Shown: positions 53,410-61,923 of the stretch, one piece after another | Layout of the letters: the number at the start of each line of letters is the position of its first letter | Position numbering within the stretch: position 1 is the first letter of the stretch | Source: Christensenella sp964438705 | GTDB taxonomy: Bacteria; Bacillota; Clostridia; Christensenellales; Christensenellaceae | Direction: 5' to 3' | DNA length: 64,000 nt | NCBI GenBank assembly: GCA_964438705.1 | Contig: CAYTKQ010000013.1 | Coordinates: 6,958-70,957 of the forward strand | Made by a program: the position numbers and the translations under genes | The notes under the pieces: model-generated | The model's input: the letters and a program-made list of their open reading frames with translations, nothing else | What the model was told of the DNA's origin: nothing | Databases searched by the model: none

Positions 53410-53904
53410 TTACAGCTTGTTCATTTTGACGGCCTCAATGAGCCCGCCCGACGCGATGATGTCCTGGATAAATTCCGGGAAGGGCTGCGCCTTGAAGCTT
53501 TTGCCCGTGGTCACATCCGTAATGTCGCCCGTCGCAAAATCCACCTCCACCTCGTCGCCATTGCTGATGGCTTCTGCCGCCTCCGCGCATTCGAGGATGG
53601 GCAGACCGATGTTGATGGCGTTGCGGTAAAAGATGCGCGCAAAGCTCGAAGCGATGACGCAGCTGATGCCCGATTCCTTGATGGCGATGGGCGCATGCTC
53701 ACGCGAGGAGCCGCAGCCAAAATTTTTCACGCCCACCATGATGTCGCCCGGCTTCACCTTGCTGACAAATTCCGTGTCGATATCCTCCATGCAGTGCGCC
53801 GCAAGCTCCTTGGAGTCTGACGTGTTCAGGTAACGCGCGGGGATGATGACGTCCGTATCGATGTTGTCCCCATATTTAAAAACTCTGCCTTTTGCTTTCT
53901 CCAT
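53410..53904 (-). CDS. leuD: 3-isopropylmalate/citraconate dehydratase small subunit
   Basis: A 164-residue swivel domain that completes the LeuC active site for isomerising 2- to 3-isopropylmalate, and probably citramalate to methylmalate given cimA in the operon. GDNIDTDVIIPARYLNT and GCGSSREHAPIAIK are family signatures. The short length is that of the clostridial/archaeal LeuD type. GAGGAGGG precedes the ATG, 14 bases after leuC. Confidence 0.96.
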   Translation of the reverse strand: MEKAKGRVFKYGDNIDTDVIIPARYLNTSDSKELAAHCMEDIDTEFVSKVKPGDIMVGVKNFGCGSSREHAPIAIKESGISCVIASSFARIFYRNAINIGLPILECAEAAEAISNGDEVEVDFATGDITDVTTGKSFKAQPFPEFIQDIIASGGLIEAVKMNKL

Positions 53905-53918
53905 TTCCTATGCCCTCC

Positions 53919-55175
53919 TCAAATTTCCGTCGGCGAAGCGATGCGCCCCGCAATCGCGCTTGCCGCGGCAATTTCCGGACTCGCGAGATATACTTCTGAT
54001 TTCACGTGGCCCATGCGGCCAACAAAGTTACGATTCGTCGTCGCGACGGCACGTTCGCCCTCCGCGAGGATACCGCAATGTCCGCCGAGGCACGGCCCGC
54101 ATGTGGGGGTGGATACCGCACAGCCCGCCTCCACAAATATTTTCAGCAAGCCTTCCTCCATCGCCTGCAAATAGATCGCTTGCGTCGCCGGGAAGATGAT
54201 CGCGCGCACGTTCTGCGCGACCTTGCGGCCCACCATGATCTCCGCCGCCGCGCGCAGGTCGCTGATCCTGCCGTTGGTGCACGAGCCGATCACCACCTGA
54301 TCGATTTTCACATCGCCCACCTCGTCGATGGTACGCGTGTTATCGGGCAGGTGCGGGAAGGATATGGTGGACTTGATCTGCGAAAGGTCGATGTCGATGA
54401 CGCGCTCATAATCCGCGTCCGCATCCGGCGCATACACCGTATAGGCACGGTCGGTGCGCGAACGGAGGTATTCCTCGGTCTGGACGTCCACCTCGAAGAT
54501 GCCATTCTTACCACCCGCCTCAATGGCCATGTTCGCAATGCACAGGCGGTCGTCCATCGTAAGGGACGCAAGGCCCGGCCCGCCGAATTCCATAGAGCGA
54601 TAAAGCGCGCCGTCCACGCCGATCATACCGATGATGTGCAAAATCACGTCCTTTCCGCTCACGTATTTTTTCAGCTCGCCGCTCAGATTGAAGCGGATCG
54701 TTGCCGGGACCTTGAGCCACACCTTACCTGTCGCCATCGCGGCGGCCATATCGGTGGAACCGACTCCCGTGGAAAACGCACCCAGCGCGCCATAGGTACA
54801 CGTGTGCGAATCCGCGCCGATCACCGCGTCGCCCGCCACTACGAGGCCCTTTTCAGGCAGCAGCGCGTGCTCGATGCCCATCTGTCCTACATCAAAAAAA
54901 TTCACAATGCCGTGCTTCATGGCAAATTCGCGTACCAGCTTGCATTGCTCCGCCGCCTTGATGTCCTTGTTTGGCGTGAAGTGATCCATCACTAGCGAAA
55001 TTTTCGTTTTGTCAAACACCTCGCGGCCCGTTTTATTGAATTCACGGATCGCGACGGGCGCGGTGATGTCATTTCCAAGAACCATATCCAGATTCACGGA
55101 AATCAACTGCCCCGCCACAACGCTCGGAAGCCCCGCGTGCGCCGCCAGTATTTTTTGCGTCATTGTCATTCCCAT
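53919..55175 (-). CDS. leuC: 3-isopropylmalate/citraconate dehydratase large subunit
   Basis: A 418-residue aconitase-family subunit binding a 4Fe-4S cluster. Cluster cysteines are in VIGSCTNGRISDLR and CGPCLGGHCGILAEGE; GADSHTCTYGALGAFSTGVG is the substrate-site block. Length fits the homoaconitase/LeuC type that pairs with short LeuD. AAAGAGG precedes the ATG at 55175; another ATG at 55169 is possible. It serves both the leucine branch (with leuA) and the citramalate route to isoleucine (with cimA). Confidence 0.96.
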   Translation of the reverse strand: MGMTMTQKILAAHAGLPSVVAGQLISVNLDMVLGNDITAPVAIREFNKTGREVFDKTKISLVMDHFTPNKDIKAAEQCKLVREFAMKHGIVNFFDVGQMGIEHALLPEKGLVVAGDAVIGADSHTCTYGALGAFSTGVGSTDMAAAMATGKVWLKVPATIRFNLSGELKKYVSGKDVILHIIGMIGVDGALYRSMEFGGPGLASLTMDDRLCIANMAIEAGGKNGIFEVDVQTEEYLRSRTDRAYTVYAPDADADYERVIDIDLSQIKSTISFPHLPDNTRTIDEVGDVKIDQVVIGSCTNGRISDLRAAAEIMVGRKVAQNVRAIIFPATQAIYLQAMEEGLLKIFVEAGCAVSTPTCGPCLGGHCGILAEGERAVATTNRNFVGRMGHVKSEVYLASPEIAAASAIAGRIASPTEI

Positions 55176-55220
55176 AATATACCTCTTTCCAAATCTAAAG
55201 TAGTAAAATAATAGCTAGTT

Positions 55221-56795
55221 TTATATGTTGTCCAGCGTCAATTTATACTCGATCGAATCCGTGAGCGCAAGAAAACTCGCCTCGATGATGTCGGTCGATA
55301 CGCCCACCGTGTTCCATGTGTTTTTGCCGTCCGTAGACTCGATCAGCACGCGCACCTTTGCGGCGGTCGTTGCCGAGCTTTCCAGCACGCGCACCTTATA
55401 GTCCGCAAGCCGCATATCCTCAAGCGACGGATAAAAACCTTTGAGCGCGTTGCGAAGCGCCAAATCCAGCGCATGTACCGGACCGTCACCCTCCGCTCCC
55501 GTGATGCGCGATTCCTCCCCCACCTTTACCTTGATGATGGCGGAGGATGGATATTCCTGCTCTTTGAGCGGCTGTTCGCCGATGATCTTGAAATATTCCA
55601 ACTTGAAATATTCCTTGTATTTGCCGAGCATCCTGCGAATCACGAGCTCAAAGCTCTGTTCTGCCGCTTCAAACTGATACCCTTCAAACTCGAGCTGCTT
55701 GAGCTTGTCTACCAGTGTGCCCACCACCGGGTCTTTTACCGTCACATTCGGATCGACCCGCTGTATTTTTTTGATGAGCGTGGCCTTGCCGGAAACCTCG
55801 CTCATCAGATAGCGGCGACTGTTGCCCACATCACCCGGATTCACATGCTCGAAGCTCTCGCGGATTTTTTTCACGCCGTCGATGTGCATACCGCCTTTGT
55901 GCGCAAACGCGCTCGACCCGACGTACGGGCTGGAAGAGGGCAGCCACACGTTCGCGATGTCCGCAACCCGCCGCGCCGTTTCCGTGAGATGTTTAAGATT
56001 TTCTTCCCCCAGTACGCAATAGCCGCGCTTGAGCTCCAGATTCGCGATGATGGCGGAGAGGTTCGCGTTCCCGCACCGCTCTCCAAAGCCGATGAACGTG
56101 CCTTGCACCTGCCGCGCGCCCGCGTCCACCGCAAACATGGTCTGCGCCACCGCCATGCCCGTATCGTTGTGGCAGTGGATGCCCACCTGCACACCGGGAA
56201 ACTGCGCGACGACCTTCGCCGTTACCTCGCCGATCTCTGTGGGGTAGGTCCCGCCGTTCGTGTCGCACAGGCACAGCACGTCCGCGCCGCCCTGCGCCGC
56301 GGCCTGCACCGCAGCCATTGCATATTCCGGGTTAGCCCGGTGTCCGTCGAAAAAATGCTCCGCGTCGAACACCACGAATTTCCCGTTTTGCTTCATATAG
56401 GAAATCGTGCTCTTGATCATCGCAAGATTTTCGTCGAGCGTGGTATTCAAGACCTTGAGCACGTGCAGATCCCAGCACTTGCCAAATATGGACACCGCCG
56501 GGGTCTGTGCCTCGAGGAGGCTTTTGACGTTGGAATCCTCTTCGGGTTGAATGTTTTTGCGCCGCGTACTGCCAAACGCGCACAGCTTGGCGTGCGTTTG
56601 CTTCTCCCCCTTCAGCCTGCGGAAAAACTCGAGGTCCTTGGGGTTCGACGCGGGGTTTCCCGCCTCGATGAAGTCGATGCCAAGCGCGTCTAACGCACGC
56701 ACGATATTGAGTTTATCCTCCACCGAAAAGGCAATACCCTCCCCCTGCATTCCATCGCGCAGGGTGGAGTCGAAGGTGTAGACTTTGTTCTCCAT
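55221..56795 (-). CDS. cimA: (R)-citramalate synthase
   Basis: A 524-residue LeuA-family enzyme condensing pyruvate and acetyl-CoA to citramalate, the entry to threonine-independent isoleucine synthesis. TLRDGMQGEGIAFSVEDK replaces the GEQSPG of isopropylmalate synthase, as expected for CimA. HCHNDTGMAVAQT holds metal-binding His residues, and a LeuA-type regulatory domain is at the C-terminus (GDGPVHALDLALRNALKG). The start at 56795 is taken because the longer frame runs through the structured leader. The weak ribosome binding site GGGAAA lies just past that RNA. Confidence 0.93.
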   Translation of the reverse strand: MENKVYTFDSTLRDGMQGEGIAFSVEDKLNIVRALDALGIDFIEAGNPASNPKDLEFFRRLKGEKQTHAKLCAFGSTRRKNIQPEEDSNVKSLLEAQTPAVSIFGKCWDLHVLKVLNTTLDENLAMIKSTISYMKQNGKFVVFDAEHFFDGHRANPEYAMAAVQAAAQGGADVLCLCDTNGGTYPTEIGEVTAKVVAQFPGVQVGIHCHNDTGMAVAQTMFAVDAGARQVQGTFIGFGERCGNANLSAIIANLELKRGYCVLGEENLKHLTETARRVADIANVWLPSSSPYVGSSAFAHKGGMHIDGVKKIRESFEHVNPGDVGNSRRYLMSEVSGKATLIKKIQRVDPNVTVKDPVVGTLVDKLKQLEFEGYQFEAAEQSFELVIRRMLGKYKEYFKLEYFKIIGEQPLKEQEYPSSAIIKVKVGEESRITGAEGDGPVHALDLALRNALKGFYPSLEDMRLADYKVRVLESSATTAAKVRVLIESTDGKNTWNTVGVSTDIIEASFLALTDSIEYKLTLDNI

Positions 56796-56815
56796 GGTTT
56801 GATTTCCCTTTTTCT

Positions 56816-56922
56816 GTATGACATTGGCCGGGCCGCGCCACTCTGCAAGCACCCAAGCGAAAGCCTAGTTGCAAGTGCCGACCTCCCGGGGGCGCCGATC
56901 TTGTCCTTGATCAATATCATAC
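56816..56922 (-). promoter_or_regulatory. structured leader RNA before cimA (copy A)
   Basis: On the minus strand an 11-bp closing helix (GUAUGAUAUUG with CAAUGUCAUAC, one G-U pair) encloses about 85 bases. Inside are GCGCC/GGCGC (56891-56895 with its partner near 56835-56839), a GAUC/GGUC hairpin around the conserved CCCCGGGAG, and GCAC-[UUGCAA bulge]-CUAGGC-UUUC-GCUUGG-GUGC (56849-56878). The G-U pairs fit RNA from the minus strand, not the plus. It ends 20 bases before the cimA start. It shares a 35-base core with the leuA leader. No T-box consensus is present. Class unknown to me. Confidence 0.7.
56861..56895 (-). repeat. 35-bp core repeat, copy A (cimA leader)
   Basis: Matches 58500-58534 at 33 of 35 positions. 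Core on the minus strand: CCCCGGGAGGTCGGC then ACTTGCAACTAGGCTT. Confidence 0.9.
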
Positions 56923-56938
56923 GCCATTTACATCACTT

Positions 56939-58444
56939 TTATGCGCCCAACAGTTTATTCACCGCGTTGATGTACGCCAGCATGGAGGCCTCGATGATAT
57001 CCGTCGAGAGGCCGCGCCCGGTGACCGTGCGGTTATCGGACGACACCTTGACCACGACTTCGCCCAGCGCATCTTCGCCGTGCGACACGGCATTGATCTT
57101 GTAGTTGTCGAGCTTCAGCGGCATCTTTACGATTTTTTCGATGGCCTGATAGGCCGCGTCAACCGGCCCGTCGCCGAGCGCCACCTGCTCCTGCGCCGCA
57201 CCGCTCATATCCTCAAGCGTCACGTTCGCCGTCGCCTGAATGGTGTTTCCGCTGTTTACCACGAACTGCTTTAAGCGGAAATGCTCCACCACCTTCGCGG
57301 CCTTCTGCGCAACCAACGCCTCCACATCGTGCTCGGTGACCTCTTTTTTCTTGTCGCACAAATCCTTAAACTGCGCGAACGCCGTGTCCAGTTCCTCTTT
57401 TGACAGGTTGTAACCCAGCTCCTTGAGGAAATCCTCGAACGCGTGGCGGCCTGAATGCTTTCCCAGCACCATCTTGTTGGTGGTCAGCCCGACGGATTCA
57501 GGCGTCATAATCTCATAGGTTTCGCGTTTCGCCAGCACACCGTGCTGATGGATGCCGCTTTCGTGCGCAAACGCGTTCGCACCCACGATGGCCTTGTTCG
57601 GCGGAATGGAAACGCCAATGATCTTGGAGAGCAGGCGGGACGAACGGTATATCTGCTTGGTGTTGATGCGCGTATCCGCGTCAAACAGCGCACGGCGGGT
57701 GTGGATCGCCATGACGATCTCTTCCAATGAAGCGTTGCCCGCGCGTTCGCCAATACCGTTGATCGTACACTCGATCTGCGTCGCGCCCGCACTGATGGAT
57801 GCCAGAGAGTTCGCGACCCCCATGCCGAGGTCGTTGTGGCAGTGCACCGCCAAATCGATCTCATCCACGCCCTCCACATGCTTTTTCATGTAGGCGATCA
57901 TGTCATACATTTCCTCGGGCAGCGCATAGCCGACCGTGTCGGGCAGGTTTATGGTCTTCGCGCCTGCGTCGATTGCCGTTTTCACGCATGTGGCCAAAAA
58001 TGCCCGATCGCTTCTCGACGCATCCTCCGCCGAAAATTCCACATCGCTCACCAGTGACCGCGCATACGAAACAGATTCCTTGATGTGCGCCAAAACCTGC
58101 TCCTCCGTCATTTTCAGCTTATACTGCATGTGCAGGGGGGACGTTGCCAAAAAGACGTGAATGCGGGGCGCGACCGCCTCTTTCAGCGCCTCATAAGACG
58201 CGTCGATGTCCTTTTTGACACTGCGGGACAAAGAGGCGACCGTGCAGTCCTTGATGGTGCGCGCGACCGTCGCGACGCTTTCAAAATCGCCCGGTGAGGA
58301 AACAGCAAAGCCCGCCTCGATGATGTCGACCTTCAGCAGCTCCAGTTGCTTCGCGATCTCGATCTTTTCGCCTAAGTTCATGCTGCATCCGGGGGACTGT
58401 TCTCCGTCGCGCAGCGTGGTATCAAATATTTTAATGGTTTTCAT
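56939..58444 (-). CDS. leuA: 2-isopropylmalate synthase
   Basis: A 501-residue enzyme making 2-isopropylmalate from 2-ketoisovalerate and acetyl-CoA, the first leucine step. TLRDGEQSPGCSMNLGEK, HCHNDLGMGVANSLA with metal His residues, and NGIGERAGNASLEE are diagnostic. The C-terminal leucine-sensing domain (GDGPVDAAYQAIEKIVKM) is complete, so feedback inhibition is expected. The ATG at 58444 follows GGGAGAAGG. It lies behind the larger of the two structured leaders, and cimA follows behind the smaller. Confidence 0.96.
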   Translation of the reverse strand: MKTIKIFDTTLRDGEQSPGCSMNLGEKIEIAKQLELLKVDIIEAGFAVSSPGDFESVATVARTIKDCTVASLSRSVKKDIDASYEALKEAVAPRIHVFLATSPLHMQYKLKMTEEQVLAHIKESVSYARSLVSDVEFSAEDASRSDRAFLATCVKTAIDAGAKTINLPDTVGYALPEEMYDMIAYMKKHVEGVDEIDLAVHCHNDLGMGVANSLASISAGATQIECTINGIGERAGNASLEEIVMAIHTRRALFDADTRINTKQIYRSSRLLSKIIGVSIPPNKAIVGANAFAHESGIHQHGVLAKRETYEIMTPESVGLTTNKMVLGKHSGRHAFEDFLKELGYNLSKEELDTAFAQFKDLCDKKKEVTEHDVEALVAQKAAKVVEHFRLKQFVVNSGNTIQATANVTLEDMSGAAQEQVALGDGPVDAAYQAIEKIVKMPLKLDNYKINAVSHGEDALGEVVVKVSSDNRTVTGRGLSTDIIEASMLAYINAVNKLLGA

Positions 58445-58474
58445 GATCCTTCTCCCTTTCAATTCATCACTTAT

Positions 58475-58664
58475 ATATGTGATTTTGTCCAATCAGCCCA
58501 AGCCTAGTTGCAAGCGCCGACCTCCCGGGGACGCGGCGTCGGTTGGGTGTTTGCGTCCCGCGCGCTTTAACACCGCGCAGCGGGGTTGGGTTAGCGGGAT
58601 GCAAATTCCCGACTGGCGTGCAGATGCACAACACCCTGCCGATTCGTTGGCCAAAATCACATAT
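58475..58664 (-). promoter_or_regulatory. structured leader RNA before leuA (copy B)
   Basis: On the minus strand a perfect 13-bp helix (58664-58652 with 58487-58475), then a mismatch and CCAA/UUGG, encloses about 150 bases. Inside: GGGUGUU/AACACCC holding hairpins CGGGA/UCCCG and CGCG/CGCG, GUGC/GCAC, then CCGAC/GUCGG around CCCCGGGAG, then UUGCAACUAGGC as in copy A. The 3' closing strand can instead form AUCAC/GUGAU with downstream bases (58483-58466), a possible switch, 20 bases before the ribosome binding site. There is no T-run, so control would be translational or by processing. I do not recognise the family. Confidence 0.72.
58500..58534 (-). repeat. 35-bp core repeat, copy B (leuA leader)
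   Basis: Pairs with 56861-56895 (33 of 35 identical). The flanks differ, yet both copies are enclosed by long helices. Confidence 0.9.
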
Positions 58665-58667
58665 TAA

Positions 58668-60317
58668 TTATTTCAGTATCGCGCCGGTATCGGCACTCGT
58701 AACCATCCTTGCATACCTCGCGAGCCAGCCCGTCGATACCTTCGGGGGCTTTAACTGCGAGTTCGTAAGTCGTTTTTGCCATTCGGCGTCATCCACCTTC
58801 AAGTGGATGGAATAGGCCGTAATATCGATTTCTATCATGTCGCCTTCCTTTACATAAGCGAGAGGGCCGCCTGCCGCAGCCTCCGGCGACACATGCCCGA
58901 TGGCCGCGCCGCGCGACGCGCCGGAGAAGCGTCCGTCCGTCAAAAGCGCCACGTCCTTATCAAGTCCCATGCCCGCCAAATTGGAGGTGGGAGCCAGCAT
59001 TTCGCGCATGCCCGGCCCGCCCTTCGGTCCTTCATAGCGGATCACGACGATGTCGCCCTTGTTGATTTTCCCGCTGAGGATCGCCGCATTGGCCTCTTCC
59101 TCGCTGTCGAACACCCGCGCGGTGCACGTGCTTTTCATCATCTCGGGCGCGACTGCCGAGCGCTTGACCACACAGCCGTCGGGCGCGAGGTTTCCGTAGA
59201 GGATCGCAAGCCCGCCCGTTTTGGAATACGGATCGTCGATGGGGCGGATCACGTCGCCCGTGCGGCGCGCGTTTTTGATCCTGTCCATCACCGTGCCGTC
59301 CACCGTTTTGTTGTCCTCGATCAAGCTCTTTTTATGAAGCTCCGCCATCAGCGCCGGCACCCCGCCGCATGCGTCGAGGTCCTCTACATAGTGCCGACCC
59401 GCCGGGGCGAGGTGGCAGAGGTTGGGCGTTTTTTCACTGATCTCATTGACCTGCCGCAGATCGATTTTGATGCCGCACTCGTGCGCGATGGCGGGCAAAT
59501 GCAGCATGCTGTTTGTGCTGCATCCAAGCGCCATGTCCACTGTGAGCGCGTTTTGGAACGCCTTCCCGTTCATGATATCGCGGGGGCACAGGTTTTGCTC
59601 GATGAGTTTCATCACCCGCATGCCCGCGTGCTTGCCAAGCGCCGTACGCGCCGCCATCACCGCCGGGATCGTCCCGTTGCCCGCAAGCGCCATGCCCAGT
59701 ACTTCGCTTAGGCAGTTCATGGAGTTCGCGGTATACATGCCCGAACAGCTTCCGCAGCTTGGGCACGCGCTGTGTTCGAACGTCTCCAGCTCCTCGTCTG
59801 TGAGCTGTCCATTCGCGTGTTTTCCGACGGCCTCGAACATGCTCGAAAGGCTCGTCTTTTCATCGTGGTAACGCCCCGCGAGCATCGGCCCGCCCGAGCA
59901 CACGATGGCCGGGAGGTTGACCCGCGCCGCCGCCATGAGCATGCCGGGCACCACCTTATCACAATTCGGGATCAATACCGCGCCGTCGAACGCGTGCGCG
60001 ACGAGCAGCGTTTCCACGCTGTCCGCAATCAGCTCACGCGAGGGCAGCGAATAGTGCATACCCATGTGGTTCATCGCCAGTCCGTCGCATACGCCGATGG
60101 CAGGAACCTCGATGGGCGTGCCCCCCGCCATGCGGATGCCGTCCTTGACGGCCTGCGCCACCGTGTCGAGATGCAGATGCCCGGGGATCACCTCGCTTTG
60201 CGCGTTGACCACCGCGACAAGCGGTCGGTTGAGTTCTTCCTTTGTCAGCCCCAGCGCATACAGCAGGGACCGGTGCGGCGCGCGCTGCGCACCTGTTTTG
60301 ATGTTGTCACTGTTCAT
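58668..60317 (-). CDS. ilvD: dihydroxy-acid dehydratase
   Basis: A 549-residue Fe-S dehydratase making 2-keto acids from dihydroxy acids in valine and isoleucine synthesis. Cluster cysteines are in LIPNCDKVVPGML, SACPSCGSCSGMYTANSMNC; the C-terminal DGRFSGASRGAAIGHVSPEA is the IlvD/Edd signature. The ATG shares one base with the ilvC stop (TAATG), with AAGGATAA upstream. It is fourth in the operon and full length. Confidence 0.97.
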   Translation of the reverse strand: MNSDNIKTGAQRAPHRSLLYALGLTKEELNRPLVAVVNAQSEVIPGHLHLDTVAQAVKDGIRMAGGTPIEVPAIGVCDGLAMNHMGMHYSLPSRELIADSVETLLVAHAFDGAVLIPNCDKVVPGMLMAAARVNLPAIVCSGGPMLAGRYHDEKTSLSSMFEAVGKHANGQLTDEELETFEHSACPSCGSCSGMYTANSMNCLSEVLGMALAGNGTIPAVMAARTALGKHAGMRVMKLIEQNLCPRDIMNGKAFQNALTVDMALGCSTNSMLHLPAIAHECGIKIDLRQVNEISEKTPNLCHLAPAGRHYVEDLDACGGVPALMAELHKKSLIEDNKTVDGTVMDRIKNARRTGDVIRPIDDPYSKTGGLAILYGNLAPDGCVVKRSAVAPEMMKSTCTARVFDSEEEANAAILSGKINKGDIVVIRYEGPKGGPGMREMLAPTSNLAGMGLDKDVALLTDGRFSGASRGAAIGHVSPEAAAGGPLAYVKEGDMIEIDITAYSIHLKVDDAEWQKRLTNSQLKPPKVSTGWLARYARMVTSADTGAILK

Positions 60318-61315
60318 TATTTATCCTTATTATGCCAGCTCATCTTTGCCCGCAAATCCGCACCCGTTTTTTCAAGCTGGGATTCCTTGCCGATGTTGCG
60401 CATGGCGATAAAATGCGGACGCTTCACTTGATTTTCAAGCATCCAGTCGCGCGCAAAGGTACCGTCTTGAATCTCGGAAAGCACGTTTTTCATCTCTTTG
60501 CGGGTCTCGTCGGTGATGATGCGTTTGCCCGTCACATAATCGCCATACTCCGCCGTGTCGGAAATGGAATAGCGCATTCCTGCAAGACCGCCTTCGTTGA
60601 TCAGATCCACGATCAGTTTCATTTCATGACAGCATTCAAAGTATGCCATCTCCGGCGCGTAGCCTGCTTGCACCAGCGTTTCAAAGCCCGCCTTGATGAG
60701 CTCGGACACGCCGCCGCACAACACCGCCTGCTCACCGAACAGGTCAGTTTCCGTTTCCTCTCGGAAGTTTGTTTCGAAGATGCCCGCGCGGCCGCCGCCG
60801 ATCCCGCACGCATAAGCAAGCGCATAATCACGCGCTTTTCCGGACGCATCCTGATGGATGGCGATGAGGCACGGAACGCCCTTGCCTTCCTCGAACTGGC
60901 TTCTCACCGTGTGACCCGGCCCTTTGGGGGCGACCATCCACACGTCCACATCCTTGGGCGGCGCGATCTGCCCGAAATGGATGTTGAAGCCGTGCGCGAA
61001 CACGAGCGATTTGCCTTCCGTCATATAAGGCGCGATGCTTTCGTAGATCGCGCCCTGCTTTTCGTCGGGCACGAGCAGCATCACGATGTCGGCCGTTTTC
61101 GCCGCATTCTCAGCAGTCATGACTTTGAGGCCCGCCTCCTCGGCAATTTTCCATGATCTGCTGCCTTCATATAATCCGACGACCACATCCACTCCGCTGT
61201 CCTTGAGGTTGCGCGCGTGCGCGTGTCCCTGACTGCCATAGCCAATGATGGCAACGGTTTTGCCCTTGAGCAGCGAAAGGTTGCAGTCCCTGTCGTAATA
61301 CATCTTCATGTTCAT
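60317..61315 (-). CDS. ilvC: ketol-acid reductoisomerase (class I)
   Basis: A 332-residue NADPH-dependent enzyme isomerising and reducing acetolactate and acetohydroxybutyrate. The Rossmann motif is GYGSQGHAHARNL, followed by APKGPGHTVRSQFEEGKGVP and the metal site in TDLFGEQAVLCGG and FECCHEMKLIVDLI. Short class I form. The start at 61315 follows GGAGGAA. Co-operonic with ilvN and ilvD. Confidence 0.97.
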   Translation of the reverse strand: MNMKMYYDRDCNLSLLKGKTVAIIGYGSQGHAHARNLKDSGVDVVVGLYEGSRSWKIAEEAGLKVMTAENAAKTADIVMLLVPDEKQGAIYESIAPYMTEGKSLVFAHGFNIHFGQIAPPKDVDVWMVAPKGPGHTVRSQFEEGKGVPCLIAIHQDASGKARDYALAYACGIGGGRAGIFETNFREETETDLFGEQAVLCGGVSELIKAGFETLVQAGYAPEMAYFECCHEMKLIVDLINEGGLAGMRYSISDTAEYGDYVTGKRIITDETRKEMKNVLSEIQDGTFARDWMLENQVKRPHFIAMRNIGKESQLEKTGADLRAKMSWHNKDK

Positions 61316-61359
61316 TCGTTCTTCCTCCAAAATTTTTATTGAGCGCCGTTTCCGGCGGT

Positions 61360-61860
61360 TCAGTCTTGATGAATAGAGCCCGCGCCGCGCTGCAAAGCCG
61401 TGATGCCCGTGCGCGCAAGCTCGATGATCCCGTATTCGTCGAGCAGATTAAGCAGTGCGTCGTTTTTTTCCGGCGATCCGGAAAGCTCGATGATCATGGA
61501 TTCCTTGCAGATGTCCACGATCTTGGTGCGGAATATGTCGCACAGCTCGATGATGCTTGCCCTGCTCTTTGCGCTCGATTTCACCTTCACGAGCACAAGC
61601 TCTTTATAAACCGCGCTTTTTGAACGCAATCCACGTATTTTTACAACGTCCACGAGCTTCGCGAGCTGCTTCTGGATTTGCTCCAGGATCGCTTCATCGC
61701 CCACGAGCTCGATGGTAATTCGCGACACCTGCGGATCGTGCGTTTCGCCCACAGACAGCGAACGGATGTTATACCCCCTGCGCGAAAACAGTGCCGTGAC
61801 TTTCGACAAGACGCCGGACGTGTTTTTGACGAGTACGGACAGGACATATCTTCTGATCAT
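61360..61860 (-). CDS. ilvN: acetolactate synthase regulatory subunit
   Basis: A 166-residue ACT-domain subunit conferring valine feedback control on IlvB. The N-terminal ACT domain is clear (YVLSVLVKNTSGVLSKVTAL then FSRRGYNIRSLSVG), and a second ACT-like half follows with KVKSSAKSRASIIELCDIFR. AAGGAGATGG precedes the ATG. It follows ilvB by 63 bases. Confidence 0.95.
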   Translation of the reverse strand: MIRRYVLSVLVKNTSGVLSKVTALFSRRGYNIRSLSVGETHDPQVSRITIELVGDEAILEQIQKQLAKLVDVVKIRGLRSKSAVYKELVLVKVKSSAKSRASIIELCDIFRTKIVDICKESMIIELSGSPEKNDALLNLLDEYGIIELARTGITALQRGAGSIHQD

Positions 61861-61923
61861 TGTTCCATCTCCTTAACGTTCTTTCTTTACTACATTATAT
61901 CGCCGTTTTATAGCCGTGTACAA

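Noticed and set aside
56796..56938. cimA leader as a T-box (the segment AGAGUGGCGCGG recalls AGGGUGGnACCGCG)
   Set aside because: The match is partial, there is no Stem I with specifier loop in the available space, no terminator, and the leuA copy lacks the segment.
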